33,325 nt of DNA from a virus, in the IMG/VR virus record IMGVR_UViG_3300042465_005054, positions 1 to 33,325 of that record; one strand, written 5' to 3'. The notes under the pieces are model-generated. The model searched no databases. It worked only from the letters and a program-made list of their open reading frames with translations, and was not told the DNA's origin. This document shows, piece after piece, positions 27,353 to 33,325 of the stretch. Made by a program: the position numbers and the translations under genes. Every line of letters begins with the position of its first letter. The stretch's first letter is position 1.

Positions 27353-28559
27353 GCCACCGCCGACGCTCCGCATCGTATTTGTGGACGTTGTAGACACCCT
27401 GCACACCCGGCTGAACGTGGCCCAATATGGCCTCCGCTACGTCAGTCGGGCAACCAATTGCACTCAGCCCAGTGCGCCCGGTTCGCCTTAGATCGTGTGG
27501 ACTCCAGTGCGTGACGGTCAGGCGCTGCCTAACATGATCAGGCCGAGACTTGCAATACGGCTGCAAGTAATTCACCTTGCTTTGCATGTAAGTCTGCACC
27601 TGATGGCCCACCACACCGGCACGGCTCACGCTTGGGAATAGCCACCCTGCCCCATTGATACGCTGCACCACCTCAAGCGCCCTGCCGACCAGCGGCACGC
27701 GCAAATCACTGGCGTTAGGGTGCCTAGCACTCTTTGTTAACGCCTTCGGAATCGTCCACCACCATCCGTCACTCTCACAAGTGATCTGCGTGTGGTGCAT
27801 CTGGACGATTTCCGCACCCCTCGTACATGTCCAAAGCTGGACCACCAAAAAATCTTGAACCTGCTGGCTGAATCTCGCCATGTCCACGGCAAACAGCGAG
27901 CTAATCTCTGAGTCCGTTAGCACCCGCTTTGCCGTGCCCTTGTGGACGCCATCCCGTATAGCGCCCTTTGAGCGCAGTTTTCCAGCCATGATCTGTCGCC
28001 ACCAGTTCGGAGAATCCTCGCTCAAGCGCCCAGCGTCAAGCGCCAAATCCCACGCAGCCCCCATTTCATTGCGCACCGATTTTGCAAGCACAGGCCGATC
28101 TGCCAAGCCTTCGATCAAGTCGTAAGCAATGCGCCGGGTGATGTCTGCCGCCGCCATTGATGCGATTGGCTCAATGCCAGCCCGTAGCCTGGACGCGACA
28201 GCATCAGCGCCCTTCGCCTCGCGGTTGATCTGCAAATGCCCGGCGATGTAATCCTCGACAGCTTGGCCGACTGTGTAGGCTGTAGCCTTGGCTTTGCGCG
28301 ATTCCTTGCGCTCAGCGGCTGGATCGGCACCATTGGCGCGGGCGTCTTTGAGTTCTTGCCATTTGGTGATAGCGGCAGACAGCGACAAGGCGGGCCATTG
28401 GCCTAGCTTGATCTGCTTCATCTTGCCAGCAGACTCGTATCTGTAAATCCACGCTTTTACACTTGTTGACGCAACCAAGCGCAGGCCGGGAAAGCCATCA
28501 ACGACAATGTGTTTTCCGGGTGGCAATTGCTTTGCCGCCCTCGCATCAAACCCAGCCAT
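27315..28559 (-). CDS. int: Tyrosine-type phage integrase (DUF4102-type arm-binding domain)
   Basis: The start is placed at the ATG at 28559 (MAGFDARAAKQLPPGKHIVV); a GTG at 28571 is less likely. An N-terminal arm-binding part includes DGFPGLRLVAS and YRYESAGKMKQIKLGQWPAL, as in DUF4102 integrases. A core-binding helical domain follows. The catalytic part has Arg in CTRGAEIVQMHHT, HDLRRTGRTGLSAIG (His and Arg), LGHVQPGVQGVYNVH (His and the nucleophile Tyr). All four residues of the R-H-R-Y set are found. It catalyses integration into the host chromosome. It is convergent with the early operon and sits next to the arm-type repeats at 28578-28816. Confidence 0.9.
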   Translation of the reverse strand: MAGFDARAAKQLPPGKHIVVDGFPGLRLVASTSVKAWIYRYESAGKMKQIKLGQWPALSLSAAITKWQELKDARANGADPAAERKESRKAKATAYTVGQAVEDYIAGHLQINREAKGADAVASRLRAGIEPIASMAAADITRRIAYDLIEGLADRPVLAKSVRNEMGAAWDLALDAGRLSEDSPNWWRQIMAGKLRSKGAIRDGVHKGTAKRVLTDSEISSLFAVDMARFSQQVQDFLVVQLWTCTRGAEIVQMHHTQITCESDGWWWTIPKALTKSARHPNASDLRVPLVGRALEVVQRINGAGWLFPSVSRAGVVGHQVQTYMQSKVNYLQPYCKSRPDHVRQRLTVTHWSPHDLRRTGRTGLSAIGCPTDVAEAILGHVQPGVQGVYNVHKYDAERRRWLTAWADRLESLT

Positions 28560-28577
28560 GTCCACCCCCACAAAAAC

Positions 28578-28816
28578 CTACGGAAAAAACTACGGTAGGG
28601 CGCACAGTGTAGCGCGGTATTGGTGCGGGTGTGTTGCGGTAAAAGCTACGGCAGATATACGGAAAAACTACGGTTTACCCAATGACAGCAACGAAATTAG
28701 CTATCAAAATCAATGACTTACAAGGGTTTTGAAAACATGAATATTGTGATACTCGATTGCAATGTTCTCCAATGAAAACAGGTGCGATTTGTCAAAACCT
28801 ACGGCATTTGCTACGG
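28578..28816. other. Candidate attP region with clustered CTACGG arm-type repeats
   Basis: Repeats of (C/A)TACGG occur on the plus strand in three groups: 28578 and 28590; 28646, 28657 (ATACGG) and 28668; 28799 and 28811. Spacing within groups is 11 or 12 bp, one helix turn. Together they flank an AT-rich 28674-28798 stretch, the likely core. This is the layout of integrase arm sites in attP, right upstream of int. I cannot identify the host attB from the sequence. No gene is seen between int and holin. Confidence 0.6.
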
Positions 28817-28818
28817 GA

Positions 28819-29241
28819 CTACTTAGCCACTCCCCGCACCTTCTCCCAACTTCGCCCAGCCACATAGCCGGTCATCACCACACCGAACAGCGTCAGAATC
28901 GGCTCTGGTAGGGCTTGCATCCACTTGCCGAAGCCAAGCGTGAACTTGTCAGCGGCTTCTGGCGCAAAGACTGTGAGCGCCCCCATTGGGATAGACCAGA
29001 GCAGCAAGATATAAACCACATACAAGAAAGAAGGGCGTGCGCGGCTTGTCCAAGGGTCTGAGCTACTGGCTTCGGCCATGATGGCCGATAGCTGCACCTT
29101 GACTTCCTCAAGTTCACCAGACTGTTGCATTTTCAGCAACTCAAGCTGCGCCTGCGCTTTGGCTGTCGGGTCTGGAAACAGCTTGTCAATCAGCTTAGTG
29201 CCAATGCTGAAAATGCCGCCGAGTGTGATTGGGTCCATCAT
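28819..29241 (-). CDS. Holin of the 3TM (GTA-type) family
   Basis: The 140-aa protein (MMDPITLGGIFSIGTKLIDK) has LFPDPTAKAQAQLELLKMQQ, then WTSRARPSFLYVVYILLLWS, IPMGALTVFAP and PEPILTLFGVVMTGYVAGRS. This is the pattern of the GTA holin (3TM) family, with SRAR before the first strong membrane segment. It forms the lesions that release the endolysin. It overlaps the endolysin gene by 4 bases, and is the last gene of the late operon before attP. Confidence 0.85.
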   Translation of the reverse strand: MMDPITLGGIFSIGTKLIDKLFPDPTAKAQAQLELLKMQQSGELEEVKVQLSAIMAEASSSDPWTSRARPSFLYVVYILLLWSIPMGALTVFAPEAADKFTLGFGKWMQALPEPILTLFGVVMTGYVAGRSWEKVRGVAK

Positions 29242-29720
29242 TTTGCTTTCAAGTTAGAGGCAATACGCCGAGCCCAGCCACCACCAAAGGCTGACCACGT
29301 TTTGAGGTCCGTCATGAACTCCAGCCGGTGCCCGTTGTATCTTGCTGCGATCACAGAGCCCGCCAAGCCAGTTGCAGCCAGCAGCGTTTTCATGCCGATC
29401 ACACCATCATCAGCCGTGCCAACCGAGCGTTGTAGCCACTTGATTGACTGCCCAACACCGCTGTTGACTGCCCCATCAAAGACATCAAAGCGCACGGCAT
29501 CAGGCAACTCGTCACACCGGCAAGCGTCCCAGTAGCTTGCCCGGTAGATCAGCTTGGCCTCAAAGACAGGAAAGTTGCGCATGTCGCCTGTGTAGCCATT
29601 GGCCCGCGCTACAGCTTGCGTCACTCCCCACATAGTGGCCCCACCGGGATCAGATGCATGATTGGAGTACGACCCCTCATGCCCCAAGAGCCTTGTAAAC
29701 GCTTCGTCAAATGTTGTCAT
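29238..29720 (-). CDS. Endolysin, GH108-type muramidase
   Basis: The 160-aa protein begins MTTFDEAFTRLLGHEGSYSN and has SDPGGATMWGVTQAVARANG. The catalytic Glu is in GHEGSYS, and DPGGATMWGVT is the GH108 signature (DUF847). FDVFDGAVNSGVGQSIKWLQ, followed by the SVIAARYNGHRLEFM region, fits the C-terminal peptidoglycan-binding part. It cleaves the host murein once the holin permits. No signal sequence is present, so export depends on the holin. It overlaps the Trp-rich micro-ORF by ATGA. Confidence 0.92.
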   Translation of the reverse strand: MTTFDEAFTRLLGHEGSYSNHASDPGGATMWGVTQAVARANGYTGDMRNFPVFEAKLIYRASYWDACRCDELPDAVRFDVFDGAVNSGVGQSIKWLQRSVGTADDGVIGMKTLLAATGLAGSVIAARYNGHRLEFMTDLKTWSAFGGGWARRIASNLKAK

Positions 29721-29770
29721 TTCTTACTCCAGTTTTGCCACCAGTACCACCACACCACAGCGGCCATCAT
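29717..29770 (-). CDS. 17-aa Trp-rich micro-ORF in the lysis cassette
   Basis: An ATG at 29770 overlaps the stop of the 116-aa gene (ATGA), and the frame MMAAVVWWYWWQNWSKK ends at TGA 29717-29719, which overlaps the endolysin ATG. Five of 17 residues are Trp and the end is basic, so it should insert into membranes. Both junctions are coupled, which argues against chance. Such small peptides are rarely annotated. Confidence 0.45.
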   Translation of the reverse strand: MMAAVVWWYWWQNWSKK

Positions 29771-30117
29771 TTGCTTGGGCCTGCCAGGAACGCCACCCAC
29801 ACCTTGATTGCAAGCCACCCAAGCACGCCAATTAGCCCGTACTTCGACACCTCGAAAAGCATCTTTCGCCAAAACTCTGCCCTTGCTTCAATGGCTTGCA
29901 TCTGTGCCTCATGCGCCTTGCGGTGACCGTCAGCATCCCCTTCCGGGAAGCTCTTGATCATCAGAGTTGCAACTGCTTCGGCAAGCTGTAGCGCCTCATC
30001 TCTGCGCTGCTGTTCAAGCTGCTTTGAAAAAGTTTGCACGTCAGCGTGAACCTGCTGGACAAGCACCAGCAAAGCGGCTGTATCTGTGCGGCGCTCTGGA
30101 AGTTCTTGCTTCGTCAT
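29767..30117 (-). CDS. Small membrane protein of the lysis cassette (116 aa)
   Basis: The protein (MTKQELPERRTDTAALLVLV) has a charged helical N-part (VQTFSKQLEQQRRDEALQLA) and one C-terminal membrane helix (YGLIGVLGWLAIKVWVAFL). It resembles phage membrane proteins near holins, such as antiholin or spanin-like genes, but has no clear Rz motifs. It could control the timing of lysis or anchor the tail. It overlaps the HExxH gene upstream by ATGA, and the micro-ORF downstream. Confidence 0.65.
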   Translation of the reverse strand: MTKQELPERRTDTAALLVLVQQVHADVQTFSKQLEQQRRDEALQLAEAVATLMIKSFPEGDADGHRKAHEAQMQAIEARAEFWRKMLFEVSKYGLIGVLGWLAIKVWVAFLAGPSK

Positions 30118-30386
30118 TCATCGACCCGCCTCAGTAGTTCGTTTGCTTTTTCAATCGTCAGTCCTAGCCCGTACCCGGTAGCCAGCCAGTAAGCACAGTG
30201 CCCCAGCGGTGCCCCGGCTGAGACCTGAGCTTTGTAAGCCTCGACCTCCACACCCAAGCGAAATGCATCAGAGCGCAGGTAGAGCCACCAGAATCGCAAG
30301 GTGCCGATCTTTCGCTGTTGGGCCGCATGGCACTGCTCGTGGGCGAGGGTTATGCCCCGCTTTAGGTAGAGTGGGTAGAGGGTCAT
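30114..30386 (-). CDS. Small HExxH-containing protein (90 aa)
   Basis: MTLYPLYLKRGITLAHEQCH includes the zinc-metallopeptidase core HEQCH (HExxH), followed by AAQQRKIGTLRFWWLYLRSD and VEVEAYKAQVSAGAPLGHCA. The E in VEVEAYKAQ could be the third ligand. It resembles small phage proteins at the end of the tail region with this motif. It may be a protease acting on the cell wall or on virion proteins; activity is unproven. It starts 6 bases after the tailspike stop. Confidence 0.6.
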   Translation of the reverse strand: MTLYPLYLKRGITLAHEQCHAAQQRKIGTLRFWWLYLRSDAFRLGVEVEAYKAQVSAGAPLGHCAYWLATGYGLGLTIEKANELLRRVDE

Positions 30387-30392
30387 AGTTTC

Positions 30393-32522
30393 TTAAATTT
30401 TCACAACCCGAAACGAAGCGACACCGCTTGCAAGGTCTTGCGTCCCGTTCGGGTTGCCGGCTGGATTATGGAAGTACCACTTCACACTGTCAGCCGCACT
30501 CACCCGCGCAACTATTTGCAGACCCATTGTGTTTATGCTGAAAGCAGCGGTCACATGATCGCCCAGAGCTGCCCCCGTCACTGTGGTTGTCTGCTCTGCC
30601 CCACTCGTACCAACAGCCAACGAAGGCGGATCATACGTAGTTGATGCTGTCATTGCCCCAACAGCATCTCGCGCCAAACTTCCGTCGTAAATCTCAAGGC
30701 GGTTCTTTGTGTTGTTGTACCAATACATCCCATCTAAAAGATTGGTGCTAACGACGGTGCCACGCAACACCCCCCTGAATTGATCCTCAATAACCAAAGC
30801 TGTGTTGCCACCAGCGGCGTAATCAAAAGCGGTTGAATAAGCAAAGTAGTCTTTGGCACGAACCCTGATCTGGGCAAAGCCTGTGCAAACGATTTTGTAG
30901 CTGACCGTGACCCCACCCGCTGGGCCATACATGCTATTACCATCAAAATCAAGAAAGGCGTTTTCGTAAACATTGCTGCTTGCATCCCTTGCGTCTGTTT
31001 CTGTAACAGCCTCAAGCCACACGCCATACCCCTGAAAGGTGTTGTTTTTGACAATGCCATGGTCCAGAGCCACGCGCACAGTGGCTGAAGCACTGACAAA
31101 ACGGTTGTCGTGAATCTGTGCTTTTCTGCACCCAGTCAAGCGGGATGTGCTGCCTTCAAAGTAGTTATCTCGTACAAATACATCTGTGTTCCATGCTGTA
31201 ACGCCGCTAGTCCTCGCCCCGCGAAGCATGAGCGCCTCGCCAACCACGACAACTTTATTTCCCGAGATAACGGTGTGCGTTGCGCCCTTGGCAACACGGA
31301 TACCCACCGATGCGGCCACTGTTGAAAGAACATAGTTGTCTTTGATAAATAGTCTGGCTGAAGCGCCAATGGCAAATGATTGGGCGTAGTAATCATCCGT
31401 ACAAATACTCGCCTTGTTGTTAATCAGGGTATTGTTTGTGATGTAAATGTCATTCCCGCCATCCTTGTGAATCTGAATAGCGCCGTATTCAGACTGCGTA
31501 CCCTCGACCCTGTTATTGACAACGTAGATGTGATCGCTTTTTTGGGTTGCCCCACCTGTCGCTCCATACACCCCGCCACCTTGGTCAACCTGAATTGAAG
31601 ACCAGTAGCCGTTATAAGAGACGGTTCGCTGAACTGTTACATCTTGGCATCCAGAAATATCTACACTGTGCTGCCCCCATCCATAAAAAATACAGTCTTC
31701 AATAGCTATTCGCTTGCTGTTGTTAAGGCCGATGCAATTGTTTTTATGAGTGGAAACACCAGTAGATGCGCCGGTGTCAAATATAAAACTGATGTTTGAA
31801 ATTCCAACGTCATAGCAGCTTGCAAAAGCAGAGGCAACAATTGTGTTGTACTGGTAGGTTGCCACAAGGTTATAGCCTGTACCTCCTGCATCTTCCATTG
31901 CGGCCTTGAATGCGGCTGTGGGGCGAAGTATAGTTTTAGACGCTCCAGAACCTTTCAGCTTGACGTTAGGCAGCATGATCAGAGGCTCGCCCAGTGCATA
32001 GTCTCCGTCAAGGTGGACAACGCCTCCACCTAGAGTGAACGCCTTGTTTATCGCTGCTTGTAGCTTTACAACGTCATCTGTGGTGCCGTCTGCCGCTGGT
32101 GTGTAGTCTGAGTTGAAATAGATAGCAGCGTTAAGCCTGTTTTCTACCGTAGTAGCAACCGCGTCTGTCCCTGCTGGCAGATAGCCCACCAGCGATGCGC
32201 CAGAGGGTGCGGCAAGGTCAGTGCGCAATTGATCTACCAGCGCCTGGGCATTGATGATGTTATCAACAGTCCATTGAGTCACACCTGCCTCATTTTTCAA
32301 AACAAACTTGTACGTCTTTGTCGAGTCCAGCCATAGCGTACATTCGCCCCTCGAATCAAGCGATATCGGGTTGGTGTTGGCCGTTGCCAAGGCTTGATCT
32401 TGGTAGGTCGTGGCTGGTGTCGTGGTGCCCGCCAGATAGCTTGTGAGCGTGCCGCCTGACATGGGCAGGCCCAGGGCGTTGGAAAATTGAAACTTAGGGA
32501 GAGTTGCGATAACGCCGGTCAT
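30393..32522 (-). CDS. Tailspike, right-handed beta-helix adhesin
   Basis: The 709-aa protein begins MTGVIATLPKFQFSNALGLP, SYLAGTTTPATTYQDQALAT, the common N-terminal attachment domain of podovirus tail fibres. A long run of beta-helix rungs follows (IAIEDCIFYGWGQHSVDISG, QDVTVQRTVSYNGYWSSIQV, NDIYITNNTLINNKASI), and a C-terminal trimerisation part. It binds, and may cleave, the host surface polysaccharide; the catalytic residues cannot be named from sequence alone. It differs from the P22 tailspike except in position, after the ejection protein. A terminator-like hairpin lies in front of its start. Confidence 0.9.
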   Translation of the reverse strand: MTGVIATLPKFQFSNALGLPMSGGTLTSYLAGTTTPATTYQDQALATANTNPISLDSRGECTLWLDSTKTYKFVLKNEAGVTQWTVDNIINAQALVDQLRTDLAAPSGASLVGYLPAGTDAVATTVENRLNAAIYFNSDYTPAADGTTDDVVKLQAAINKAFTLGGGVVHLDGDYALGEPLIMLPNVKLKGSGASKTILRPTAAFKAAMEDAGGTGYNLVATYQYNTIVASAFASCYDVGISNISFIFDTGASTGVSTHKNNCIGLNNSKRIAIEDCIFYGWGQHSVDISGCQDVTVQRTVSYNGYWSSIQVDQGGGVYGATGGATQKSDHIYVVNNRVEGTQSEYGAIQIHKDGGNDIYITNNTLINNKASICTDDYYAQSFAIGASARLFIKDNYVLSTVAASVGIRVAKGATHTVISGNKVVVVGEALMLRGARTSGVTAWNTDVFVRDNYFEGSTSRLTGCRKAQIHDNRFVSASATVRVALDHGIVKNNTFQGYGVWLEAVTETDARDASSNVYENAFLDFDGNSMYGPAGGVTVSYKIVCTGFAQIRVRAKDYFAYSTAFDYAAGGNTALVIEDQFRGVLRGTVVSTNLLDGMYWYNNTKNRLEIYDGSLARDAVGAMTASTTYDPPSLAVGTSGAEQTTTVTGAALGDHVTAAFSINTMGLQIVARVSAADSVKWYFHNPAGNPNGTQDLASGVASFRVVKI

Positions 32523-32533
32523 GTGGTGCCTTT

Positions 32534-32569
32534 GGACGTAAAAAAGCCGCAGGGCGTGAACCGTGCGGC
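32534..32569 (-). terminator. Intrinsic terminator in front of the tailspike start
   Basis: On the minus strand GCCGC (32569-32565) pairs with GCGGC (32550-32546) around a 14-base loop, followed by six T and ACGTCC. An AAAGG and the tailspike ATG at 32522 follow within 20 bases. It ends the ejection-protein transcript or acts as a late checkpoint. Confidence 0.7.
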
Positions 32570-32603
32570 TTAGAATGAAAAATTAAAACTTCAAGGGGTG
32601 GCT

Positions 32604-32771
32604 ATGAACTTTTGGTATCACGTTCTCATTGCTGTGCTGGCTGCTGGCCTTTTCTCGTTTCTTCAGGACTGGTTCCGATGGCAAGAAATTGATAAAGCCA
32701 GCAAACTAGCGCGAGAAAATCAATCCAAGAACCAAGACCCAGCGGGCTTGGACATCAAGACGCCAAGTTGA
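32604..32771 (+). CDS. Plus-strand single-pass membrane protein between tailspike and ejection gene (55 aa)
   Basis: An ATG at 32604 preceded by AAGGGG at 5-base spacing opens a 55-codon frame to TGA at 32771. MNFWYHVLIAVLAAGLFSFL is one membrane helix and the remaining QDWFRWQEIDKASKLARENQ is a charged cytoplasmic tail. It is opposite to the late operon, and its 3' end overlaps the end of the ejection gene by 52 bases. A TAGAAT at 32571-32576 could be a -10 element. In P22 the accessory region with sieA and the immI genes sits at this very point, so it may be a lysogenic-conversion or superinfection-exclusion gene (inference). Confidence 0.6.
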   Translation: MNFWYHVLIAVLAAGLFSFLQDWFRWQEIDKASKLARENQSKNQDPAGLDIKTPS

Positions 32772-33325
32772 TTTGAGTTTCTTGCGTTGCGTGCATTGAT
32801 TTGCTGGGCCATGTTCATCATTTCAGCGAGTTGATTTTGACCCTGTGCCCCGCCTGACATCAGGATTTTGCCCATCTGATCGCGCACTGTTTCAGGCGTT
32901 TTAACCCTGTTCCAGGTATTCACCGCGCCACTCAGCATCCCGGCGACATTGCCACCGGCGGCGCTTGCCATGGCCCCGCCAGCGTCTTGCAATGCGCCTA
33001 CATCCATATCACCGGCAGCATATTGGCGCGATGCTGTTTGAGAGCCTGCGCCAGTTGCTTGCAGTTGCTTCAAGATGCGTTCTTTTTCCACACTGGATGC
33101 AAACTCCCTGAAAGGCCTATCCCCGCCAAAAATCAACTTCAGTTTTGCGCTGATAGCTGGGTTTTCTGCCATGTTCATCAACTCAGTGCGCCCGCCAGCC
33201 GAGCGTCCAATCTTTTCGCGCAACGCCTCATAGGCCCCCACCCGGAATGCGTCAAGCTCTGACGCTGACATGTTTGCCACCGTCTGCGAGATACGCGCTT
33301 CGTTTTGGGTGATGGCAGCGCTACC
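32720..33325 (-). CDS. Probable DNA-ejection protein, C-terminal part (cut by window edge)
   Basis: The frame is open from base 33325 to the stop at 32720, so the start is outside the window. The visible part (TQNEARISQTVANMSASELD onward) is helical, Ala- and Gln-rich, with ELMNMAENPAISAKLKLIFG and RPFREFASSVEKERILKQLQ, and Gly/Ala-rich segments. This fits the C-terminal half of large internal virion proteins of P22-like phages (gp16/gp20) that leave the capsid with the DNA. It precedes the tailspike as gp16 does in P22. The call is by composition and order. Confidence 0.7.
   Translation of the reverse strand, partial: GSAAITQNEARISQTVANMSASELDAFRVGAYEALREKIGRSAGGRTELMNMAENPAISAKLKLIFGGDRPFREFASSVEKERILKQLQATGAGSQTASRQYAAGDMDVGALQDAGGAMASAAGGNVAGMLSGAVNTWNRVKTPETVRDQMGKILMSGGAQGQNQLAEMMNMAQQINARNARNSNQLGVLMSKPAGSWFLD

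Overview
The window is most of the genome of a temperate, short-tailed (podovirus-like) phage with a P22-type virion, probably infecting a betaproteobacterium of the Comamonadaceae/Burkholderiales type. The host assignment is inference from the style of the integrase, the regulators and the ERF/Gp157 and NinB/NinG gene sets; no host gene is present. Both ends cut through minus-strand late genes (a cupin-like protein on the left, a probable DNA-ejection protein on the right). Joining the two ends gives no sensible reading frame, so a stretch of late genes is missing between them. Phage genes lie on both sides of the integrase and its candidate attP, which suggests an excised, virion or circularly permuted phage sequence rather than an integrated prophage.

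Layout. Minus strand, from high to low coordinates: Cro-like repressor (17.9 kb), a tightly overlapping replication operon (small gene, winged-helix protein, replication initiator, unknown, DnaB-like helicase), two small genes, NinG, a conserved 91-aa protein, NinB and a Q-like late regulator (13.2 kb). A probable late promoter follows. Then come four small genes, a terminator, small and large terminase, P22-type portal, scaffold and coat (5.2 kb). After an inserted cassette come the P22 gp4-like and gp10-like tail-machine proteins and small tail genes. At the right end, also on the minus strand, are the ejection protein, a beta-helix tailspike, a lysis cassette (HExxH protein, membrane protein, 17-aa Trp-rich micro-ORF, GH108 endolysin, 3TM holin) and the integrase. 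Lysis genes after the tailspike differ from the P22 order.

Plus strand: a CI-like repressor (18.0 kb) and, from a second operator region at 18.55 kb, a long early operon to 27.35 kb. It encodes a DUF6948-like protein, a Gly-rich repeat protein, a PAPS-reductase-family enzyme, many small proteins, an ERF annealing protein, SSB, Gp157-like, several HTH proteins, a MazG-like protein and an AlpA-type probable excisionase next to the integrase. Most of these genes overlap by ATGA. Five close matches to GCAAA-N4-TTTGC form two operator clusters, a lambda-like OR/OL layout.

Most unusual content: (1) a three-gene plus-strand cassette between coat and tail genes, whose last gene joins an apparently intact ISL3-type DDE transposase to a C-terminal HNH nuclease domain; (2) a hairpin-rich, gene-free stretch at 19.52-19.84 kb ending in a UUCG-loop terminator, a candidate structured RNA; (3) intrinsic terminators that share the tail T6-7-ACGCC, several directly before start codons and one inside the portal coding sequence; (4) a plus-strand one-TM gene between tailspike and ejection protein, where P22 carries its sieA/immI accessory region; (5) a 17-aa Trp-rich micro-ORF in the lysis cassette.
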